Positions 6,939 through 13,060 of a stretch of DNA of 14,522 nucleotides are shown piece after piece. The position numbers were made by a program, and so were the translations under genes. The notes below the pieces were generated by a model. That model worked only from the letters and a program-made list of their open reading frames with translations. It ran no database searches and was not told the origin of the DNA. Origin of the DNA: Calditrichota bacterium (lineage in GTDB: Bacteria > Zixibacteria > MSB-5A5 > GN15 > FEB-12); the NCBI GenBank assembly GCA_030641085.1, contig DAOWIC010000341.1, positions 1 to 14,522 on the forward strand, given 5' to 3'. Within the stretch, counting starts at the first letter, position 1; each line of letters begins with the position of its first letter.

Positions 6939-7976
6939 ATGCCAAAAGGAGAGGACATCATAGCGGATTCAACCGTCTCGCCGGAGAAGAAGAAGCAGAC
7001 CATACTGTCAGGTATGCAGCCGACCGGTTCGCTTCATATCGGCAATCTCGAGGGAGCGCTTCTAAACTGGGTCAGGCTCCAGGACGATTACTGGATGTAC
7101 TGCTGCATTGTCGACTGGCACGCGCTCACGGCCGATTTTGAAGACACCCGGCAGATGAAGAGCCGGGTTTTCGAGATGGCGGTCGATTTTCTTTCCGCCG
7201 GGCTGGATCCGGACAAGTGCGCTATCTTTGTCCAGTCCGAGGTCAAGGAACATGCCGAGCTGCACCTGATCTTCTCGATGCTGATCACAGTGCCCACCCT
7301 GACCCGGCTGCCTACCTACCAGGACAAGAAAGATAAGCTCGATTCGTACGGTTTCCTGGGCTACCCGGTTTTGCAGGCGGCTGATATTTGTGTTTACAAT
7401 GCTCACAAGGTGCCGGTCGGCAAGGACCAGGAGAAGCATGTCTGGCTGGCCAACGACCTGGCCAAGCGGTTTAATCGAATCTACCGCAAGACGCTGGTCG
7501 AACCGGAGGCGCTTCTTACACCGATCCCGCTGATCCTTGGGTCGGACAACCGCAAAATGTCCAAATCGTTCAATAACCATATCCCGATCGAGTTTACCGA
7601 GAAGGAGACCGAGAAGCGGCTGAAGACTTTCTACACTGACCCTAAAAAGATCCGCAAGGGTGACCCGGGCACACCGGAAGGCTGCCCGATCTATCTCATG
7701 CACGAAATCTACACGCCCGAGGCGGTGAAAGAGATAGCGCCCCCGTGCCGTACCGGTGAACTGGGTTGTGTCGACTGCAAGATGAAGCTGAGCGCCAATC
7801 TCAACGGCAAGCTGCAGCCGATCCGAGACCGTCGGGTGGAACTGATCAAACAACCGGACTTTGTCTGGGACGTGTTAAGCTCGGGGGCCGAGCGAGCCAG
7901 ACAGCGGGCTCAGAACGTGATGGAAAAAGTCAACTCGGCTATGAAATTCGATTATCGAAAGAAGAAGAAAAAATAG
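6939..7976 (+). CDS. trpS: Tryptophanyl-tRNA synthetase with probable [4Fe-4S]/metal Cys motif
   Basis: Class Ic enzyme that charges tRNA-Trp with tryptophan using ATP. ILSGMQPTGSLHIGNLEGA (22-40) carries the HIGH-type signature and KMSKS is at 206-210; the AQDQ-type region appears as VPVGKDQEKHVWLAND (158-173). The length (345) is usual for bacterial TrpRS. C249, C270, C277 and C280 form C-x20-C-x6-C-x2-C near the anticodon-binding part. This is almost the C-x22-C-x6-C-x2-C motif that, as I recall, binds [4Fe-4S] in Thermotoga maritima TrpRS; cluster binding here is inference. Homologues usually begin a few residues before ILSGMQPTG, while this start adds about 20 residues. AAAAGGAGAGG at 6944-6954 lies inside the frame and no good site precedes the ATG, so the true start is uncertain. 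The stop TAG overlaps the scpA GTG. The C-terminus is a lysine run. Confidence 0.96.
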   Translation: MPKGEDIIADSTVSPEKKKQTILSGMQPTGSLHIGNLEGALLNWVRLQDDYWMYCCIVDWHALTADFEDTRQMKSRVFEMAVDFLSAGLDPDKCAIFVQSEVKEHAELHLIFSMLITVPTLTRLPTYQDKKDKLDSYGFLGYPVLQAADICVYNAHKVPVGKDQEKHVWLANDLAKRFNRIYRKTLVEPEALLTPIPLILGSDNRKMSKSFNNHIPIEFTEKETEKRLKTFYTDPKKIRKGDPGTPEGCPIYLMHEIYTPEAVKEIAPPCRTGELGCVDCKMKLSANLNGKLQPIRDRRVELIKQPDFVWDVLSSGAERARQRAQNVMEKVNSAMKFDYRKKKKK

Positions 7977-8773
7977 TGGAATCGGCCAATAACCCGACCA
8001 ACGGTGATTACACCGTCGACCTGGCGGTCTTTCACGGACCGCTCGATCTGCTTCTCTACCTGATAAGGAAAGAAGAGGTCGACATCTACGATATTCCGAT
8101 CGCCAAGATTACGAGTCAGTACCTGCGCTATATAGAGATGATGAGCAATCTCTCGCTGGAAGTCGCCGGTGAGTTTGTGCTGATGGCGGCCACGTTGATC
8201 CGCATCAAAACCCGGCTGCTGCTGCCGCGCAATCTGGATGATCCCGACGAGGCCGATCCGCGCGAAGAGCTGATCATGGCGCTGATCGAGTACAAGAAGT
8301 ACCGCGAAGCGAGCGAAATCCTGCGCGACCGGGCTTTGTATGAAGAACGCAACTACATTCCGCCCAATCCGGTCGGGAAGATCGGCGGCAAAGTTGAATT
8401 CGAGCCGGCCACTCAGCTTTTTGATCTGCTGACGGCGTTTCGTGACGTGCTATCCAACCGTCGCGAGGAGACGGTTCACGAGGTGGTCAACGAGGAGGTC
8501 TCGATCGAGGACCGTATCGGGTTTGTCATGACGCACCTTGAGGAGAAGGAATTCGCCACCTTTGAGGACCTGTTTGCTGATATGCCGGCCAAGGTCGTGG
8601 CGGTGGTGACATTTATCGCTCTGCTGGAACTGGCGCGCGCTCGCCGGATAGCGATTCACCAGTCGCAGCCGTTCTCCGAAGTACGGGTTTATCGCGGTGA
8701 TATGTTCGGCGCCCCGAGACAGGAGGTCGATCTGATCGACGTAACCGCCATCAAAAAAGAGGTTGATAAATAG
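7976..8773 (+). CDS. scpA: Segregation and condensation protein A (kleisin)
   Basis: Kleisin subunit that bridges the SMC heads and binds ScpB in the bacterial condensin, acting on the nucleoid during chromosome compaction and segregation. The N-terminal domain is typical: VDLAVFHGPLDLLLYLI (14-30), KEEVDIYDIPIAKIT (32-46), then the helix ending in IKTRLLLP (77-84). The middle (about 88-180) is acidic and variable. The C-terminal winged helix (about 180-245) has FEDLF, VVTFIALLELA and FSEVRV. The frame extends upstream to an ATG at 7766 within trpS, but similarity starts only after the GTG at 7976. That GTG shares its G with the trpS stop (TAGTG), a classic coupled junction, and gives 265 residues, the usual size. 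Only a loose purine stretch precedes it, so translation probably depends on ribosomes finishing trpS. Confidence 0.96.
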   Translation: MESANNPTNGDYTVDLAVFHGPLDLLLYLIRKEEVDIYDIPIAKITSQYLRYIEMMSNLSLEVAGEFVLMAATLIRIKTRLLLPRNLDDPDEADPREELIMALIEYKKYREASEILRDRALYEERNYIPPNPVGKIGGKVEFEPATQLFDLLTAFRDVLSNRREETVHEVVNEEVSIEDRIGFVMTHLEEKEFATFEDLFADMPAKVVAVVTFIALLELARARRIAIHQSQPFSEVRVYRGDMFGAPRQEVDLIDVTAIKKEVDK

Positions 8774-8775
8774 AG

Positions 8776-9561
8776 ATGGAAGATAATTTCAGGCATTCCG
8801 TGGTGGAGGCGCTCATCCTGGCGTCGCCGGAGCCGTTGCCGGGCAGAAAGATCTCGGGACTGGTCGAAGAGATGACTCCTTCGAAGATATCGCGGGCAGT
8901 TGCGGAATTGAATGACCGATATGTCCAGAGCGGCAGTTCTTTCAGGATCCGCGAACTGGCAGGTGGCTACCAGTTTCATATTGTGCCGGAATTCACCGGC
9001 TATGTTCAGGAGCTGTTCGCCCGGCGGCGCAAACTTCGCCTGACACGGGCGGCGCTGGAAGCGCTGGCGATTGTCGCCTATCGCCAGCCGGCCACCAAAG
9101 TCGACATCGAGCATGTGCGCGGGGTGGCGTCTGACGGCGTCATTCACAATCTGCTGGAAAAGAATATGATCACCGTCACCGGCAGAGCCACGACGGTCGG
9201 CAAGCCGCTGCAGTACGGCACCACCGATGAGTTTTTGAAGTTCTTCGGACTGAACCGGCTGGAAGACTTGCCGAAGATGTCCGAAATCGAAGAATTGATC
9301 TCCAGTATCGAAGCACCGGCCCAGCCTGAGCTCAATTTTGAAGACGTCCTGGTCGAGGATGAAATCGGCGGCAAGCTCAATGTTGCCGACGATGCGATCA
9401 GCGCCGATGAAACCGAAGCGGGTGACGAGGCTGAAAGGCAGGTCGAGGACGAGGCCGCCGATGAGGCCGGTGAAGAGCCGATAATTCCAGAGGAAGAAGA
9501 ACCATCCGGGGGCAACGGGAATCGCGGGTCCGGCGTGATTATTGATATGGATACGACCTGA
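8776..9561 (+). CDS. scpB: Segregation and condensation protein B with acidic tail
   Basis: Winged-helix partner of ScpA in the SMC-ScpAB condensin. The first winged helix covers about 5-85 (VVEALILASPEPLP, then YQFHIVPEF). The second, about 88-160, contains the family hallmark LEALAIVAYRQPATKVDIEHVRGV spread over 94-117 and KPLQYGTTDEFLKFFGL at 143-159. Residues about 170-245 form a strongly acidic, low-complexity extension rich in Glu, Asp and Ala, ending in a Gly-rich stretch and IIDMDTT. This makes the protein longer (261) than the common 180-200 residue ScpB; similar tails exist in some lineages. It starts two bases after scpA with AGAGG upstream, so ScpA and ScpB are made together. Confidence 0.96.
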   Translation: MEDNFRHSVVEALILASPEPLPGRKISGLVEEMTPSKISRAVAELNDRYVQSGSSFRIRELAGGYQFHIVPEFTGYVQELFARRRKLRLTRAALEALAIVAYRQPATKVDIEHVRGVASDGVIHNLLEKNMITVTGRATTVGKPLQYGTTDEFLKFFGLNRLEDLPKMSEIEELISSIEAPAQPELNFEDVLVEDEIGGKLNVADDAISADETEAGDEAERQVEDEAADEAGEEPIIPEEEEPSGGNGNRGSGVIIDMDTT

Positions 9562-9605
9562 CGCAGGGCCGTGGGGTTTGGAGCGGGCAGCTACGCTGTA
9601 ACTGA

Positions 9606-9621
9606 GCGAAACAACTTTCGC
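9606..9621 (+). promoter_or_regulatory. Small hairpin just before the rluB start
   Basis: GCGAAA (9606-9611) and TTTCGC (9616-9621) form a perfect stem with a CAAC loop that ends ten bases before the rluB ATG. It occupies the place expected for a ribosome binding site, and no clear Shine-Dalgarno sequence is seen. It may tune rluB translation; chance is also possible with six-base arms. Confidence 0.3.
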
Positions 9622-9631
9622 AAAAGTCTGG

Positions 9632-10363
9632 ATGCGTTCATTGATTAGAATCAATAAATACTTATCCATGTGTGGCGTTACTTCCCGGCGCGGCGCCGAG
9701 GCGCTGATCGTCGAGGAAAGGGTGACGATCAATAACCGCCTTGTCAAGGAACAGGGTGTAATGATCGATGAGAAGAAAGACGTTGTCCGCGTCGACGGCA
9801 CCGAGGTGCGTCCGGTCGATCAGAAAGTCTTCGTGCTGCTGAACAAACCGCCCATGGTTATGACGACCCTGCACGATCCGTTTAAGCGGCGCACAGTGCT
9901 GCATTATCTGGAAGATGTTCCCATCCGGGTCTACCCGGTGGGTCGTCTCGATTACGATACCGAGGGCGTGCTGCTATTGACCAACGACGGCGACCTGGCC
10001 TACCGCCTGGCTCACCCGAAATACGAAGTGGAGAAAATATACGAGGCGCGGGTGGTGGGTCAGTTTACGTCCGAGGCCGCCAAACAAATCGAGGCCGGGA
10101 TAGAACTCAAGGACGGCACCATCGGTCGGGCTGAAGTCGCTGCCCTCAGCCGGAGCAAGGGCGTTTCCAAGATTCGTCTGGTACTCAGAGAAGGGCGCAA
10201 GAGGGAGGTCAAGCAGTTGTGCAAAGCGGTCGGGCACCCGGTGAAACAGTTGCGGCGGGTTGAGTTTGCGACCATCACAACGCATGGTCTCAAAGTTGGC
10301 AAGTGGCGCTATCTCACCGCCTTCGAACTGGACCGGATCAAGGCACTGGTCCGCCTGAAATAG
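9632..10363 (+). CDS. rluB: 23S rRNA pseudouridine synthase, RluB/RsuA family
   Basis: Converts a specific uridine in rRNA to pseudouridine; the RluB branch acts on the large-subunit rRNA near the peptidyl-transferase centre. An S4 RNA-binding domain (about 5-65) has the IRINKYLSMCGVTSRRGAE start and INNRLV. The catalytic domain (65-235) has LLNKPP (69-74) and GRLDYDTEGVLLLTNDGDLA (104-123), in which D107 is the catalytic aspartate. KIYEARV (135-141) and REGRKREVKQL (186-196) are the other family motifs. At 243 residues it lacks the long tail of E. coli RluB. It follows scpB by 70 bases, the widely conserved scpA-scpB-rluB order, so it probably shares the trpS operon transcript, though that gap holds a hairpin. 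The symbol rests on context; another RsuA-family target is possible. Confidence 0.92.
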   Translation: MRSLIRINKYLSMCGVTSRRGAEALIVEERVTINNRLVKEQGVMIDEKKDVVRVDGTEVRPVDQKVFVLLNKPPMVMTTLHDPFKRRTVLHYLEDVPIRVYPVGRLDYDTEGVLLLTNDGDLAYRLAHPKYEVEKIYEARVVGQFTSEAAKQIEAGIELKDGTIGRAEVAALSRSKGVSKIRLVLREGRKREVKQLCKAVGHPVKQLRRVEFATITTHGLKVGKWRYLTAFELDRIKALVRLK

Positions 10364-10373
10364 ACTTTCACAA

Positions 10374-10403
10374 AAAAAGGCAGCCCGAACGGGCTGCCTT
10401 TTT
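10374..10403. terminator. Bidirectional intrinsic terminator between rluB and the ferritin-like gene
   Basis: The stem pairs AAAAAGGCAGCCCG (10374-10387) with CGGGCTGCCTTTTT (10390-10403), with an A-rich left flank from 10372 and a T-run on the right. It serves rluB from the left, 10 bases after its stop. It also serves the convergent minus-strand gene, whose stop is near 10422, from the right. Both strands present a GC stem followed by at least five T residues. Confidence 0.93.
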
Positions 10404-10421
10404 CCTGCAGCGCATTATTCA

Positions 10422-10916
10422 TTAATAGTCTTCGAGATTGCTCCACTCGGCATCCTCAAGCCACTGGCTCGGCCGGTCCAGAAACCGGATGACATTTTCC
10501 ATGGTCATCCAGTGACGATGCTCCTCGTCGGCGATCCGATTGAAGATATGCTTCTGATTCTCGTCGTTGAGTTCGTTCGCCTTCTCGCGGTAGAAATTTT
10601 CGGCCTTGCTTTCCACTTCACGAGCCTTGACCCAGATCTCGCGCAGTTTCTCCGGAAAGGAGTAGTCTTTTTCCGCGGCCTTCAGTTCTTCAAAGACGTT
10701 TTTCACCTGGGCCAGAATGGTCGATTTTTTCGCCTCTTCATATTCCACCGATGTACCATCCCGCATCGCCTTGAAGATGTTATAATGCTTCTGCTCATCG
10801 TCGGCCAACTCCAGCAGGATTCTTTTCAACTGGGGGCTTTCGATTTTGGCGGCGTGCTCTTCATAGTAGGTCTTGCCGTCCAATTCCATTTGCATGGCGT
10901 ATTCGAATACGTTCAT
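10422..10916 (-). CDS. Rubrerythrin-type ferritin-like diiron protein without rubredoxin domain
   Basis: Four-helix-bundle diiron protein of the rubrerythrin/ferritin-like family. Relatives reduce peroxide or store iron; the exact reaction here is unknown. The 164 residues show an internal duplication: MELDGKTYYEE (10-20) matches VESKAENFYRE (101-111), and DDEQKH (39-44) matches DEEHRH (130-135). The six expected metal ligands are all present: E11, E41, H44, E102, E132 and H135. There are no cysteines, so the C-terminal rubredoxin of classical rubrerythrin is missing and electrons would have to come from another protein. The tail is acidic and aromatic (SQWLEDAEW). GGGAG lies six bases before the ATG on the minus strand. 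A TTGACA (minus strand, 10993-10998) may be its -35 box, but no good -10 follows and no clear PerR or Fur box was found. It stands alone, convergent with rluB. Confidence 0.87.
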   Translation of the reverse strand: MNVFEYAMQMELDGKTYYEEHAAKIESPQLKRILLELADDEQKHYNIFKAMRDGTSVEYEEAKKSTILAQVKNVFEELKAAEKDYSFPEKLREIWVKAREVESKAENFYREKANELNDENQKHIFNRIADEEHRHWMTMENVIRFLDRPSQWLEDAEWSNLEDY

Positions 10917-11041
10917 AGCATCTCCCTTGAGTTGTCAGCTTTTGTTGGTAATTGCCCTCGCGTAATCTCAAGATTCATTATTGCGTCTACAATGTCAACA
11001 ACACCGGGCGACATCAAAAGTTCCGGCCCGCCTCAAAACGT

Positions 11042-11073
11042 GCCGGTACACCGGCTACCGGGACATATCCCGG
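11042..11073. repeat. Two adjacent hairpins in the divergent intergenic region
   Basis: GCCGG/CCGGC arms (11042-11046/11051-11055, loop TACA) are followed after two bases by CCGGGA/TCCCGG arms (11058-11063/11068-11073, loop CATA). Both stems are perfect with four-base loops, and neither is followed by a T-tract. They lie between the divergent ferritin-like and metallopeptidase genes, just before a possible promoter of the latter, so operator sites or a small repeat unit are both possible. Confidence 0.5.
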
Positions 11074-11075
11074 CC

Positions 11076-11103
11076 TTGCTATCGGCGATAAAATTGGTAT
11101 TTT
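11076..11103 (+). promoter_or_regulatory. Weak putative promoter at the metallopeptidase start
   Basis: TTGCTA (11076-11081) and TATTTT (11098-11103) are 16 bases apart and match 4 of 6 positions each. The -10 box is six bases before the GTG, so the message would be essentially leaderless, in line with the lack of any ribosome binding site there. Confidence 0.25.
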
Positions 11104-11109
11104 AAACAT

Positions 11110-12081
11110 GTGCCAGCGAAATTTCTAACTATAATCGTTCTTCTGCTCGGTATCAGCAGTGCCGGGGCTACCAGCAGACCGCCCGGAATACGGAACGGTG
11201 AACGGGACCATTTTACTCTGCATGCCGAGAGCGACCGGTATCTGAACCTGATCGATTCGGTAATAACGTCCACCCGGCGGAAGCTGATCGGGATGCTGGG
11301 CGACAGTCTCAGTTATAAGCCGGATATATACCTTGTCGACAATGTGACCCTGTTCGACCGACTCGCCGGTGGAAAATTCCCGGAATGGGGCGCGGCGGTG
11401 GCGGTACCGCACCGGCGGTTGATCGCGATCAAGTCGCCCAACGCATTCAACCTCAATCGGTCGTTACCGGAGTTGCTGGCCCATGAATATGCCCATCTGG
11501 TGGTGGCCCAGAAGACCGGGTTTCACGAGGCGCCGCGATGGTTCGATGAGGGGCTGGCGATGTTTGTATCGATGGAGTGGAGTTGGTCGGACAATCTGGC
11601 GATGAGCAAGGCGGCGGTATTCGGGCAGTTTATCGATCTGGGCGAGATCGAAATGGTCAACCGCTTCAGCGCCGGCAAAGCACATGTGGCGTACGCGCAG
11701 TCGTACCTGATGGTGGAATACCTTTTCGATAATTACGGTCCGGAACCTATGCGTCGTTTCCTGGAAGGCATTGCCGCCGGGATGTCGCATGATCAGGCGC
11801 TGGAGCTGGCGACCGGCTCGAATCTGGCTGAGTTTGAAAGCGATATCAAGATATATTTACATAATCACTTTAATGTCTTAACATTGTTTATGGACACGAT
11901 TTATTTTTGGCTGGCGCTGGCCGTAATCGTGATTATTGCCGGAATTAGCCGTATCCGCAAGCGCCGCCGCTATTACGAGAAGTGGGACCAGGAAGAGAAA
12001 TTCCACTCGACCGATTTCGACTACGGTGATCCGGATAATCCGGAGAAGATCGACGACGAGGACGAACCGTGGCGAAGCTGA
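11110..12081 (+). CDS. Membrane-anchored HExxH metallopeptidase, peptidase MA-like
   Basis: Predicted zinc metallopeptidase facing the periplasm. The N-terminus (residues 3-20) is a signal sequence. The catalytic core has HEYAH (H125, E126, H129) and the downstream WFDEGLA (144-150), where E147 is the likely third zinc ligand. This HExxH plus WxxEGLA pattern is that of peptidase MA-like gluzincins. A membrane helix at about 263-280 (FWLALAVIVIIAGI) is followed by a basic stop-transfer run (RIRKRRR) and a highly acidic 30-residue cytoplasmic tail, giving a type I topology. No substrate can be named. The GTG at 11110 has no visible ribosome binding site; an overlapping ATG at 11108 is in another frame and closes at once. 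The next gene overlaps the end by 13 bases, suggesting that the protease and acyltransferase are co-expressed. Confidence 0.82.
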   Translation: MPAKFLTIIVLLLGISSAGATSRPPGIRNGERDHFTLHAESDRYLNLIDSVITSTRRKLIGMLGDSLSYKPDIYLVDNVTLFDRLAGGKFPEWGAAVAVPHRRLIAIKSPNAFNLNRSLPELLAHEYAHLVVAQKTGFHEAPRWFDEGLAMFVSMEWSWSDNLAMSKAAVFGQFIDLGEIEMVNRFSAGKAHVAYAQSYLMVEYLFDNYGPEPMRRFLEGIAAGMSHDQALELATGSNLAEFESDIKIYLHNHFNVLTLFMDTIYFWLALAVIVIIAGISRIRKRRRYYEKWDQEEKFHSTDFDYGDPDNPEKIDDEDEPWRS

Positions 12082-12947
12082 GCCACCGGTTGGAGTATCT
12101 GGCCGCCCGTCTGGGCATGGGGCTGGCCTGTTCGTTATCGCCGCGCTTGGCAGACAGTTTCGGCGCAACGCTGGGCGGCATCTTTCACAGTCTGGCCGGG
12201 AAGCGTCGCGCAATCGCCACCGATAATCTCAAGCAGGCGCTGGGCGACCGCCTGAGCGACGACGAGATAAAGGGAATCGTTGAACGGGTTTTTGAGAATA
12301 TCGGCCGCACCCTGATCGAGGTCTCGCGTTTCGGCCGATTGACGCCGGATGGAATGCGCGAGATTATCGTCGGAGAAGGTGAAGAGCACATTCATCGGGC
12401 CAATGAAGAAGGGAAAGGGGCGGTTTTTCTTACCGCTCATTTCGGCAATTGGGAACTTCTCGGGCAATGGGCCGGCATCCACGGTATGGCGATTGACCTT
12501 CTAACCGGCACGCAGCATAATGCGTTGATCGACGAGATGATGAACAAACAACGCCGTAAGCTTGGCGCCGGAGTCATCCCGCTGCAGACAAGCCTGCGTG
12601 GCGTGTTTAAAGCGCTCAAGGCAAATCACCTGATCGGCACCGCGGCCGACCAGCACGCTCCGGCGCAGAGCCTGATAATGGAATTCTTCGGCCGACAGGC
12701 GTCGATACCACAGGGGCCGGCGGCGTTTGCCGTGAGGGCCGGATGCCCGATCCTGCCCTACCTGATGCGGCGCGAACGACACGACCGCCACGTGGTTATC
12801 GCCGGTGAACCGATCTATCCGCCCATCAGCGGCGATAATGAAGCGGACATTCGGGATATGACCGCGCGCGGCATGAGATTTTTCGAAGACGTGATAACGC
12901 GTTATCCGGATCAATGGATGTGGACACATCGTCGCTGGAAGATTTGA
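12069..12947 (+). CDS. HtrB/LpxL-type lipid acyltransferase
   Basis: Inner-membrane-associated acyltransferase of the lipid A late-acyltransferase family, which moves an acyl chain from acyl-ACP to a lipid A precursor or a related glycolipid. The catalytic motif is HFGNWE (H124 and E129, the H-x4-E pair). Downstream are TAADQHAP (191-198), FFGRQASIPQGPAAFAVRAG (206-225) and the C-terminal PDQWMWTHRRWK (280-291), all family hallmarks. A weakly hydrophobic N-terminal stretch (about 10-42) probably associates with the membrane. The start is GTG at 12069, overlapping the metallopeptidase gene by 13 bases, with only an A/G-rich coding stretch upstream. The 292-residue length is normal. No other lipid A gene is nearby, so phosphatidylinositol-mannoside-type or other lipid substrates cannot be excluded. 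Confidence 0.9.
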   Translation: MAKLSHRLEYLAARLGMGLACSLSPRLADSFGATLGGIFHSLAGKRRAIATDNLKQALGDRLSDDEIKGIVERVFENIGRTLIEVSRFGRLTPDGMREIIVGEGEEHIHRANEEGKGAVFLTAHFGNWELLGQWAGIHGMAIDLLTGTQHNALIDEMMNKQRRKLGAGVIPLQTSLRGVFKALKANHLIGTAADQHAPAQSLIMEFFGRQASIPQGPAAFAVRAGCPILPYLMRRERHDRHVVIAGEPIYPPISGDNEADIRDMTARGMRFFEDVITRYPDQWMWTHRRWKI

Positions 12948-13000
12948 TCGATAGCATCGCAACTTTCGACGATTGACAGGGTATTAATAGTAGCAGTGTG

Positions 13001-13015
13001 ATCCCTTTGTGGGAT
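13001..13015 (+). promoter_or_regulatory. Short inverted repeat upstream of the efflux operon
   Basis: ATCCC (13001-13005) and GGGAT (13011-13015) pair around TTTGT, 46 bases before the GTG of the adaptor gene. A TTGACA lies at 12973-12978 but has no -10 box at 16-18 bases. The repeat could be an operator; five-base arms make chance likely enough that confidence is low. Confidence 0.25.
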
Positions 13016-13047
13016 ATTACAGGGAAAATCTCGATATACACATAAAC

Positions 13048-13055
13048 AAAGGAGG
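13048..13055 (+). promoter_or_regulatory. Strong ribosome binding site fixing a GTG start
   Basis: AAAGGAGG is a near-perfect anti-Shine-Dalgarno match, five bases before the GTG at 13061. It decides this start over the ATG at 13056, which is out of frame and meets TGA after two codons. It is the strongest such site in the window. Confidence 0.85.
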
Positions 13056-13060
13056 ATGAT

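Noticed and set aside
7062..7853. 263-codon open frame on the minus strand inside trpS
   Set aside because: It overlaps the intact, motif-rich trpS frame and its translation has no recognisable domain.
7766..7975. ScpA starting at the upstream ATG within trpS
   Set aside because: The 70 extra codons are the second frame of trpS and show no ScpA similarity. The GTG at 7976 overlapping the trpS stop fits the family.
8689..9801. 370-codon open frame on the minus strand across scpB and rluB
   Set aside because: Both plus-strand genes are unmistakable. The long frame reflects codon bias, and its translation is low-complexity with no motif.
10976..10992. PerR- or Fur-like box upstream of the ferritin-like gene
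   Set aside because: The AT-rich stretch gives only a 5 of 7 match between half-sites, no better than chance.
10512..11105. 197-codon plus-strand frame opposite the ferritin-like gene
   Set aside because: The minus-strand gene has all diiron ligands, a ribosome binding site and a terminator; the plus frame has none of these.
12973..13001. Promoter from the TTGACA at 12973 for the efflux operon
   Set aside because: No hexamer resembling TATAAT lies 16-18 bases downstream; the sequence there is GTGTGA.
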